A stretch of 64,000 bases of DNA from Pseudomonadota bacterium (GTDB taxonomy: Bacteria > Desulfobacterota > Desulfovibrionia > Desulfovibrionales > Desulfomicrobiaceae). The stretch covers positions 62,001-126,000 of the forward strand of contig JAHIQM010000005.1 of assembly GCA_018902545.1 (NCBI GenBank). Reading direction: 5' to 3'. Under the pieces are notes generated by a model. The model searched no databases. It had not been told where the DNA came from and saw only the letters and a program-made list of their open reading frames with translations. Position 1 is the first letter of the stretch; every line of letters starts with the position of its first letter. Position numbers and translations under genes: made by a program. Positions 57,690 to 64,000 of the stretch are shown here, one piece after another.

Positions 57690-59552
57690 GTGTCAAGGAC
57701 GCTGATCATCGCCGAGAAGCCTTCGGTGGCTCGTGAACTGGCTGGAGTTTTGGGGGTCAAGGGGCGCGGGGACGGCTGCCTGCAGAACCCGCAGTACGTG
57801 GTCACCTGGGCCGTGGGGCATCTGGTCAACATCGCCGAACCGGCCGAGCAGAACCCGGCATGGTCGGGCCGGTGGTCCATGCGCCAACTGCCCATGCTTC
57901 CCGCCCGCTTCACCCTTGGCATCCTGCCTTCCACCGCCAAACAATACGAAATCATCCGCAAATTCCTGCTTGAAGACGACATCGCGTCCGTGATCAACGC
58001 CACGGACGCGGGCCGGGAAGGGGAGCTCATTTTTCGCCGCATCTACCTGCTGGCCGGAAGCACCAAGCCCATCAAACGCCTGTGGGCCAACGACATGACC
58101 GAAAAGGGCCTGCAAAAAGCCTTCGCCGGCATGGTCAGCGGAGAAGAGAAAAGAAATCTGGGCCACGCCGCCTTTGCCCGGGCCGAGGCGGACTGGCTGG
58201 TGGGCATGAACTTTTCGCGCCTCTTCACCCTGCGCGCGGGCAGCCTCATTACCGTTGGGCGAGTGCAGACCCCGGTCCTGAAGCTGCTGGTCGAACGCCG
58301 GCGCGAAATCGAGAATTTCGAGCCCAGGGATTACTGGACCGTGGAAGGGGAATTCGGACACCAGAGCGAGACGTTCAAGGCGACCTGGTATGCGCCGCAG
58401 GATTTCAAGGACTCCAAGATCTGGAAGGCCGAGGAAGGGCAGATCGTGGTCGACGCCTGTGTCGGCAGGGACGGGGAAGTGCTTGAAATGGAAAAGAAGA
58501 AGGGCAGGCAGAAACCGCCCTTGCTCTTCGACCTGACCAATCTGCAGAAGGAGGCCAACTCCAGGCTCGGCCTGTCGGCCCAGCAGACCCTGTCCATCGC
58601 CCAGGATCTCTACGAAAAGAGAAAACTCGTCACCTATCCACGTACGGATTCCAGGTATCTGACCAAAGAACTTTTCGCCGAATGCCTGGACAACATGCGC
58701 GCGGTCTACGCCAATTTTCCCGAAATATCCCAGGCTGCTGCGGCGAATATCAAAAGCGGCAAGAAGAAGTTTGAATGCGTCAACGACAAGAAGGTTTCGG
58801 ATCACCACGCCATCATTCCCACGACCCTGCGCGCCAACCCGGCAACGCTGGGCAAAGAGGAATGGGCGGTGTACGAGATGATCTGCAGGCGCTTCGCGGC
58901 GGCCTTCATGGATGACGCCGTGTTTGCCGGCTCGACGCTGTGGATCGGAGTTGAAGGGCATCGCTACCGGGCCACAGGCAAAATCTTTCAGGACAAGGGC
59001 TGGCTTGAAGCCGAACCCTGGCGCGCCTCCGAAGACAACCCGCTGCCGAATCTGCGCAAGGGCGACGCGGTCACGGCGCAGAGCCTCGAACTGGCGGCGC
59101 ACAAGACCAAGCCCCCGGCGCACTTCACCGACGCCACGCTTTTGGGGGCCATGGAGACGGCGGGCAAGCTGGTAGACGACGAGGAGTTGCGGGAGGCCAT
59201 GAAAGAACGCGGACTCGGCACCCCGGCCACCCGCGCCCAGATCATTGAAACCCTGCTCGCAAGGAAGTACATTGCCAAGGACGGCAAGCGTCTGGTGGCC
59301 ACGGACCTGGGATGCTGGGCGGTGGACGTGGTCTGCTCCTTGATCCCCCATGTGGCCTCGCCGGAGCTGACCGGCGAATGGGAAAAGCGGCTCAAGGAAA
59401 TGGAGCAGGGGACCTACGCCTACGGCGTGTTCATGCACCAGGTCCGGGAAATGGTCAGCTCCGGAGTGGGCAGGGTCAAGGGCTGCAACGTGCGTCCGCC
59501 CACGTGCCCGGTGGTTCCAGAGAGACGGGCAACAAACGGAGAGAATTCATGA
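57690..59552 (+). CDS. topB: DNA topoisomerase III
   Basis: A 620-residue type IA topoisomerase: Toprim domain (TLIIAEKPSVARELA, NATDAGREGELIFRRIY), active-site Tyr316 in VTYPRTDSRYL, and the SDHHAIIPT and ERGLGTPATRAQIIE boxes. It relaxes and decatenates DNA through a single-strand break. The start is GTG at 57690 with GGAGG upstream. It is shorter than many TopB and ends soon after the catalytic core, with no cysteine-rich zinc tail. Its TGA overlaps the ATG of the next gene. Confidence 0.94.
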   Translation: MSRTLIIAEKPSVARELAGVLGVKGRGDGCLQNPQYVVTWAVGHLVNIAEPAEQNPAWSGRWSMRQLPMLPARFTLGILPSTAKQYEIIRKFLLEDDIASVINATDAGREGELIFRRIYLLAGSTKPIKRLWANDMTEKGLQKAFAGMVSGEEKRNLGHAAFARAEADWLVGMNFSRLFTLRAGSLITVGRVQTPVLKLLVERRREIENFEPRDYWTVEGEFGHQSETFKATWYAPQDFKDSKIWKAEEGQIVVDACVGRDGEVLEMEKKKGRQKPPLLFDLTNLQKEANSRLGLSAQQTLSIAQDLYEKRKLVTYPRTDSRYLTKELFAECLDNMRAVYANFPEISQAAAANIKSGKKKFECVNDKKVSDHHAIIPTTLRANPATLGKEEWAVYEMICRRFAAAFMDDAVFAGSTLWIGVEGHRYRATGKIFQDKGWLEAEPWRASEDNPLPNLRKGDAVTAQSLELAAHKTKPPAHFTDATLLGAMETAGKLVDDEELREAMKERGLGTPATRAQIIETLLARKYIAKDGKRLVATDLGCWAVDVVCSLIPHVASPELTGEWEKRLKEMEQGTYAYGVFMHQVREMVSSGVGRVKGCNVRPPTCPVVPERRATNGENS

Positions 59553-60715
59553 ATTCCATTCTGATCGTGGATACAGACGGCAAGGCCCTGGCTGACCTGC
59601 AGCGCAGGCTGCGCAAGAAATTCACGACCCATATCGCCCTGGGACCGCGCCTTGGCCTGCAACGAATCCAGGAAGAGGGGCCGTTTGCGCTGGTGCTGGC
59701 CGAATTCTCCATGTCCGAGATGGACGGCGTCGATTTCATGGCCAAGGCCGGGGAACTCTGTCCCGAGAGCACCCGCGTGCTCTACAGCCGCGCCGCCCTG
59801 GATGCCGGGGACCTGATGCGGGCAATCAACGAAGCAAGGGTCTTTCATGTTCTTCCTGCGTCCTGTGACGAGCAGACCCTGACCGAAGTCGTGCAGGAAG
59901 GCATCGACCGCTTCAAGCGCACCTCGACCTCGGTTGCGACCATGAACGAAGTGCACGCCATCTTCGCCAAGGCCGTGCACGAGCTGGTGTGCTGGCTGCG
60001 CGGCGACGTACGCGACATGATCAGCCCCGTGTTGCCCCTGCTGCGCGGACTGTGCCGCAACACGCGGCACAAGGATCCGACGTTGACGGAGACGGCCTTT
60101 CTTCTGTCCGTCATCGGGCTCATCGCCTTGCCCCCCACGGTGCTGCAAAAAATTGCCGCAGGCGAAACGCTCACGGAAGACGAACGGCTGATTCTCGCGC
60201 AACATCCGGAACACGCCGTGGAGTGGGTTCGTCATCTTCCGCAATTGGACGAGGTGGTCGCAATCCTGCAGGGATACGCCGATTTCATGCGCCTGGCCCT
60301 GCAGCCTGGCGCGGATACGTCAGGCATCCCTCAAAGTTCGGCGCTGCTGGCCATGTCCATGGAATTCAGGCTCGCCGGATATGGGAAACTGGAAGACGGG
60401 GCCATCCTCGCACGCATGCGCGGCGCGGGAGTGTACACCCAGGCATTGCTTAAAGCCATGGAAACGGAACTGACCCGCATGGACCAGAGCGAGATAGAGA
60501 TCGAACAGAGCAAGCTGCAACCGGGTATGGTGCTGGCCAGATCCGTGATCGGGACACGGGAAGGCGGGGATGTCGTCCTGGTGCCCGAAGGCTACGAACT
60601 GTCCCGGACGACCATTGTCTTCCTGCGCCAGGCGGCGCGCCATGGCCAGCTCCGGGATCCCTTTTTCATCCGCAAGATGAGTCTTACTCCTCCAGAAGGT
60701 AATGATACCGCTTGA
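59549..60715 (+). CDS. Degenerate receiver/HD-GYP-like protein
   Basis: A 388-residue protein starting MNSILIVDTDGKALADLQ. Residues 1-120 have a receiver fold, but the phospho-acceptor is Glu (VLAEFSMSEMDG) and the conserved lysine is missing (HVLPASC). The middle part (about 150-310) resembles an HD/HD-GYP helical domain (AFLLSVIGLIAL, HPEHAVEWVRHLP) without the HD and GYP catalytic motifs. The C-terminal LQPGMVLARSVIG...VLVPEGYEL is the tail usual in RpfG-type proteins. It is probably a non-catalytic relative of RpfG regulators. It overlaps topB by 4 bases, and its end overlaps the convergent secreted protein by 32 bases. Confidence 0.75.
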   Translation: MNSILIVDTDGKALADLQRRLRKKFTTHIALGPRLGLQRIQEEGPFALVLAEFSMSEMDGVDFMAKAGELCPESTRVLYSRAALDAGDLMRAINEARVFHVLPASCDEQTLTEVVQEGIDRFKRTSTSVATMNEVHAIFAKAVHELVCWLRGDVRDMISPVLPLLRGLCRNTRHKDPTLTETAFLLSVIGLIALPPTVLQKIAAGETLTEDERLILAQHPEHAVEWVRHLPQLDEVVAILQGYADFMRLALQPGADTSGIPQSSALLAMSMEFRLAGYGKLEDGAILARMRGAGVYTQALLKAMETELTRMDQSEIEIEQSKLQPGMVLARSVIGTREGGDVVLVPEGYELSRTTIVFLRQAARHGQLRDPFFIRKMSLTPPEGNDTA

Positions 60716-61196
60716 GGTTGGAATACGCCCACTCCAGAATCTTCTGCATTTCCGCAGCAACCCCCTCGGTGTGAACCTGCCCCTGATAATGATTCAGGTA
60801 ATAGGTTAACGTTCCAGCATCCTCTTGATATACCAGCACAATTGAATACTGCGAGGCAATGCTCGGCCGATCCGGGAATTCAGCCTGTGTGATCACATGC
60901 AGGACGAATTTCTTCTTCTCCGAGACCTTGAGATCAAAAAGCTTGCTGGCGATGACCTCTTCTTTCAGCTTGTAGGACAGCAGCGTGCCGCTCTGGTCGG
61001 TGCCACGGCCCTGAATGTCGAGGGGAAATTTGCCGGTGGAGCCACCCGTGGGAGCGACCTCCAACGCGGGGGCAGCAGTTTGTTCCTGCACGGGCTTAGC
61101 GATGCCCGGGGTCGAATTGTCCTGCGTTTCAGCCAAGGCCGGCAGCCCGAGAAGCAAAAGTGTCAAAGCGATGAAAAAGATCCGGGTGCATTTCAT
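60684..61196 (-). CDS. Hypothetical exported protein
   Basis: A 170-residue protein with a clear signal peptide (MKCTRIFFIALTLLLLGLPALA, cleavage before ETQD). A low-complexity linker follows, then a compact C-terminal domain (SYKLKEEVIASKLFDLKV, FVLHVITQAEFPDRPS, YYLNHYQGQVH). It looks periplasmic. I do not recognise a family. It is transcribed towards the receiver/HD-like gene and overlaps its 3' end by 32 bases. Upstream lies the TGGAC-rich repeat region. Confidence 0.75.
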   Translation of the reverse strand: MKCTRIFFIALTLLLLGLPALAETQDNSTPGIAKPVQEQTAAPALEVAPTGGSTGKFPLDIQGRGTDQSGTLLSYKLKEEVIASKLFDLKVSEKKKFVLHVITQAEFPDRPSIASQYSIVLVYQEDAGTLTYYLNHYQGQVHTEGVAAEMQKILEWAYSNLKRYHYLLEE

Positions 61197-61565
61197 GGGA
61201 GACCCTCATGTTGCAGGTTCATTTCAAGCAGGCGGTGCCCGTGGCTTAGCCGCATATCGATTCCTAGCAAAAGAGGAGCGACATAGGCAATGCTCCGGCA
61301 TTCCACAACCTTGCCGTTTATTAAAGTTAACATAATTTTCATTATGAGACAAAAGAAAGGATCACTGAGAAGATGGACCTGGTGGACTTTATGGACCCGA
61401 ATGGACGAAATGGACTGGCACAGACGCCACAAAAAACCGGGTCAACGCCTCTGCGCCAACCCGGTCGATCTGAACAAGCCTATAAGTCTAATGGACTATC
61501 GGTGCACACTGTCCGTGTTAGTCCGTGTTAGTTCATCCCGTCCATTTTAGGTCCATCCCCGTCCA
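61197..61565. repeat. TGGAC-rich inverted repeat region with terminator
   Basis: This 369-base non-coding gap contains an arm with five TGGAC words (61374-61417) and an opposing arm of GTCCA/GTCCG words (61508-61564). A terminator hairpin lies between them. The two arms are broadly complementary. A small minus-strand frame through the left arm (VHKVHQVHL) simply translates the repeat and is not accepted as a gene. Confidence 0.55.
61431..61465 (-). terminator. Intrinsic terminator downstream of the transaldolase gene
   Basis: On the minus strand, ACCGGGT...ACCCGGT (7-bp stem, 16-base interior) is followed directly by TTTTTT. It lies about 100 bases past the stop of the folK-YHS-transaldolase gene set. 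Confidence 0.7.
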
Positions 61566-62213
61566 TCATTTCCCAACCTTCTTCTCCCAGTCCTTCAGAA
61601 ACGCCTCGATCCCCTTGTCCGTCAATGGATGCGCCATCAGTTGCGTCAGGATCTTGTAAGGCACTGTGGCGATATGCGCTCCGGCCATGGCTGCGTCCAG
61701 GACGTGCAAGGGGCTGCGCACGCTGGCGACGATGATCTTGGTGGCAAATCCGTAATTCGAGTAAATGCCCAGGATCTGGTGCACCAGTTCCATGCCGTCC
61801 TGACCCACGTCATCAAGGCGGCCCAGGAACGGGCTGACGTAGGCCGCGCCAGCTTTGGCCGCCAGCAGAGCCTGGTTGGCCGAGAAAATCAGCGTCACGT
61901 TGGTTTCGATGTCCATGGATTTCAGGATGCGCACGGCTTTGAGGCCCTCGGCCGTCATAGGCACCTTGACCACCACGTTGGGGCCGTACTGCACCAGGTC
62001 TTTGGCTTCGCGGACCATGCCTTCGGCATCCAGGGCGATAACCTCCAGGCTGACCGGTCCCGGCACCAGTTTGCAGATTTCCCCGGCGATTTCGCGCCAG
62101 TCGGCAGCTTCCTTGCTCATGAGCGTCGGATTGGTGGTCACCCCGTCCACAAGCCCCATATCCATGGCGGCCCTGATTTCGCTCAGGTTCGCGGTATCGA
62201 TGAAAAATTGCAT
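61566..62213 (-). CDS. Transaldolase / fructose-6-phosphate aldolase family protein
   Basis: A 215-residue TIM-barrel aldolase of the short TalC/FsaA class: [33 protein letters not shown], the Schiff-base lysine Lys83 in [27 protein letters not shown] and [11 protein letters not shown]. It either transfers a dihydroxyacetone unit (transaldolase) or cleaves fructose-6-phosphate. Short members do both, and I cannot decide. It is the last gene of a minus-strand set with folK and the YHS protein, 22 bases after the latter. A nearby source of triose from glycerol catabolism is notable but may be coincidence. Confidence 0.92.
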   Translation of the reverse strand: MQFFIDTANLSEIRAAMDMGLVDGVTTNPTLMSKEAADWREIAGEICKLVPGPVSLEVIALDAEGMVREAKDLVQYGPNVVVKVPMTAEGLKAVRILKSMDIETNVTLIFSANQALLAAKAGAAYVSPFLGRLDDVGQDGMELVHQILGIYSNYGFATKIIVASVRSPLHVLDAAMAGAHIATVPYKILTQLMAHPLTDKGIEAFLKDWEKKVGK

Positions 62214-62235
62214 AATCCCTCCTGGGGTCGGGCTT

Positions 62236-62487
62236 TTAGTCGACCATTTTCAGGTATTTGTCCCGGCATTCATAGCTGCAGAAACACTTGACCTCTTCGC
62301 CTTCCTTGATCCTGATGTCCGACTCCTTGGAAACATACGTCCCGCAGACGGGGTCTTTGACCAGCACGCCCTCCTGGGCAAGTTTCTCTTCCTGCTTGTT
62401 CTTGACATCGACTTTCTTCTTCTTGTCGTTGGTCACGAGTTTATAAAGAATAAAGCAGGCGACGGCCAGAATGACAAACTTGAGCAT
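62236..62487 (-). CDS. Small membrane-anchored YHS-domain protein
   Basis: An 83-residue protein: a single N-terminal membrane span (about 3-19), a lysine-rich linker, then a YHS/TRASH-like metal-binding domain with Cys48 (DPVCGTYV), Cys68, Cys70 and Cys74 ([12 protein letters not shown]). Such proteins bind a transition metal, often copper or iron, at the membrane. GAGGTGA precedes the start. It sits 3 bases after folK. Confidence 0.85.
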   Translation of the reverse strand: MLKFVILAVACFILYKLVTNDKKKKVDVKNKQEEKLAQEGVLVKDPVCGTYVSKESDIRIKEGEEVKCFCSYECRDKYLKMVD

Positions 62488-62490
62488 TGT

Positions 62491-63012
62491 TCACCTCGAG
62501 ATGACGTTTGTGGCCTGCAGGATCCGATCTTCTTTCAGTTCATACCGGAGCCGGGACAGCCACTGTGAAGGACAAAGATCCCGGATACGTATTTCCGGGG
62601 CCAGGTGCATGAGCGGAACAAGCACGAATGCCCGTTCGAACATGCGCGGATGAGGAATCTGCAGACGCGGAGAATCCCACTGCAGGTCTCCGAAAAGGAG
62701 GATATCTATGTCGATGGTCCGCGGACCCCAGCGTTCAGTGCGGACCCTGCCCATCTGTGCTTCGATGCCGGACAGGACATCAAGCAGCTCTTCGGGGGAA
62801 AACGCGTCATCGACATTCACGCGCGCAACGCAGTTGGCGAACCAAGCCTGATCACGCATGCCCTGGGGCTCGGTGCGAAAAATCGGAGACACGGCGTCCA
62901 CCGCCAGCCCCGCAGCATCATCCAGGGCTTTTACGGCATGTTGAATATTGGCCACGGGATCGCCCATGTTGGACCCCAAGCCGAGATATGCGCGGACGGT
63001 AAGTTTGGGCAT
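62491..63012 (-). CDS. folK: 2-amino-4-hydroxy-6-hydroxymethyldihydropteridine pyrophosphokinase
   Basis: A 173-residue HPPK of folate synthesis: AYLGLGSNMGDP, SPIFRTEPQG, WFANCVARV, RWGPRTIDIDILLFGD and PHPRMFERAFVLVPL, all conserved. It transfers pyrophosphate from ATP to the pterin. It is the first gene of the folK-YHS-transaldolase set and divergent from xerD. Confidence 0.96.
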   Translation of the reverse strand: MPKLTVRAYLGLGSNMGDPVANIQHAVKALDDAAGLAVDAVSPIFRTEPQGMRDQAWFANCVARVNVDDAFSPEELLDVLSGIEAQMGRVRTERWGPRTIDIDILLFGDLQWDSPRLQIPHPRMFERAFVLVPLMHLAPEIRIRDLCPSQWLSRLRYELKEDRILQATNVISR

Positions 63013-63074
63013 TGATCTAAAAAGGTACCTTTTTCAGCTTGTGCAGGCAAGGGGCCAGATGTACCTTGGCGGGA

Positions 63075-63953
63075 ATGCACGAAGAAATCGACGCCTATCT
63101 CCAGCACCTGACCGTCATTCGCGGCCTGGCCGAAAAAACCGTGGAGGCCTATGGCTCGGACCTGCTCTTCTTTCGCGAATTTCTCTCCGAACTGGGCGGC
63201 AGTTTGCACGGCATCGACGAGCACGCCCTCTTCCTTTATATGGTTCACCTGCGCCGCAAGGGGCTCAAAAATACCTCCATGGCCCGCAATCTCTCCAGTC
63301 TGCGCGGCTTTTTCGAATTTATGGTCCAGGAACGGATCATCCCCAGTAGCCCCGCCGCTCTGCTGGACAGTCCCAAGCTGGTCCGTAAATTACCGGAAGT
63401 GCTGTCCCGGAGCGAAGTGACCGCCCTCCTGGCCCGCCCGATCATGACCGACCGCCTGGGATTTCGCGACCGGACCATGCTCGAACTCCTCTATGCCTGC
63501 GGCCTGCGCGTCTCGGAACTGGTGACCCTGGCCGTGCCCGATTTCGACCCCCAGGCCGGACTGCTGCGCGTGCTGGGCAAGGGCAGCAAGGAGCGTTACG
63601 TGCCTCTGCACGACTCTGCGGTGGGCTTTCTCATGGCCTATCTGCGCCAGTGGCGCCCCCTGTTTGGCCCCAAGGCTGACACTGTCTTTCTGAACCGCTC
63701 GGGCCTTGGCCTGTCCAGACAGGGAGTCTGGAAACTGCTGCGCCGCTATGCGCTGGAAGCGGGCATAAATCGGCCCGTCTCGCCGCACACCCTGCGCCAC
63801 TCCTTTGCCACACACCTGCTCGAAGGCGGAGCCGATCTGCGCACCGTGCAGATCCTGCTCGGCCACAGCGACATCATGGCCACGGAAATATACACCCATG
63901 TGCAATCGGCGCGCATGGCCGCCCTGCACCGCAAATTCCACCCCCGATCCTGA
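63075..63953 (+). CDS. xerD: Site-specific tyrosine recombinase XerD
   Basis: A 292-residue Xer recombinase. The N-terminal SAM-like domain (IDAYLQHLTVIRGLAEKTVEAY) is followed by the catalytic domain with Arg in ACGLRVSELVTL, GKGSKERYVPL, the HxxR in SPHTLRHSFATHLLEGGADL, the LLGHSDIMATEIYTHV block and the nucleophilic Tyr. It resolves chromosome dimers at dif with XerC. No phage or integron genes are near, so it is the housekeeping enzyme; the match is closer to XerD than XerC. The start at 63075 has GCGGGA upstream; the longer frame from 63039 is less typical. Confidence 0.93.
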   Translation: MHEEIDAYLQHLTVIRGLAEKTVEAYGSDLLFFREFLSELGGSLHGIDEHALFLYMVHLRRKGLKNTSMARNLSSLRGFFEFMVQERIIPSSPAALLDSPKLVRKLPEVLSRSEVTALLARPIMTDRLGFRDRTMLELLYACGLRVSELVTLAVPDFDPQAGLLRVLGKGSKERYVPLHDSAVGFLMAYLRQWRPLFGPKADTVFLNRSGLGLSRQGVWKLLRRYALEAGINRPVSPHTLRHSFATHLLEGGADLRTVQILLGHSDIMATEIYTHVQSARMAALHRKFHPRS

Positions 63954-63954
63954 C

Positions 63955-64000
63955 ATGACCAAAGCCGCACCCCAGAAGACTGTCATCACCTGCCATGCCA
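63955..64000 (+). CDS. Start of a further gene (partial, runs off the right edge)
   Basis: An ATG at 63955, one base after the xerD stop, opens MTKAAPQKTVITCHA. Only 15 codons are visible. The VITCHA start recalls DHH phosphoesterase/poly(A) polymerase-CBS proteins of related bacteria (VIT-x-H-x-N-x-DFDAL), but this is a guess from very little sequence. Confidence 0.45.
   Translation, partial: MTKAAPQKTVITCHA

Noticed and set aside
61193-61432. 79-residue minus-strand frame containing VHKVHQVHL
   Set aside because: Its distinctive part is only the translation of the TGGAC repeats; no ribosome site.

Overview
The window looks like chromosomal DNA from an anaerobic, sulfate-reducer-type deltaproteobacterium of the Desulfovibrionales (Desulfomicrobium/Desulfovibrio-like). 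This is inferred from the high-GC coding style, the very large PAS/hybrid-kinase complement, HdrB/HdrC-like iron-sulfur proteins in a glycerol operon, and cysteine-rich PAS domains. No rRNA, tRNA, CRISPR array, IS element or phage module was seen.

Layout. 1-571: 5' part of a livH-type permease gene (minus), then about 790 bp of AT-rich non-coding DNA. 1362-13450: a plus-strand run of five multidomain sensory proteins (hybrid PAS kinase, CheB/CheR-PAS fusion, PAS kinase, GAF/PAS hybrid kinase, small Cys-rich PAS kinase). 13614-17340: a minus-strand pair of a periplasmic substrate-binding lipoprotein and a membrane hybrid kinase. 17421-25554: a minus-strand chemosensory operon read as MCP, cheW, soluble MCP/CheZ-like protein, STAS protein, cheY, cheA, cheR. 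25709-27661: an HTH regulator with four PAS domains. 28031-38370: a plus-strand run of a membrane-anchored receiver, three large hybrid kinases and a CheY-like receiver. 38393-40856: cheB, a degenerate CheR-like protein and cheD, which complete the adaptation branch.

40949-54995 is a complete glycerol regulon. On the minus strand lie glpA, glpB, a membrane cytochrome b/haem c/tetra-[4Fe-4S] protein, an HdrB-like protein and glpK. On the plus strand lie the DeoR-type regulator glpR and an ABC glycerol importer (glpS, glpT, glpP, glpQ, glpU, glpV) that ends in a strong terminator. Together they import glycerol, phosphorylate it, and oxidise glycerol-3-phosphate into the membrane electron chain.

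55124-64000 holds housekeeping and mixed genes: rlmH, a PilZ/RHH-like/zinc-ribbon ParA operon, topB overlapping a degenerate receiver/HD-like gene, a secreted hypothetical, a transaldolase-family gene, a YHS protein, folK, xerD and the first codons of one more gene.

The least conventional items are: the soluble double-hairpin MCP-like protein with a CheZ-type DxxxQ motif and C-terminal VELF repeats; CheA with an embedded MshEN-like segment; the fused haem c/4x[4Fe-4S]/cytochrome b protein of the glp operon; the PilZ-RHH-ParA operon; the amber-interrupted small ORF at 13474; and the leader ORF coupled to the kinase at 9424. Many gene starts were moved downstream to codons with a clear Shine-Dalgarno; these choices are stated entry by entry.
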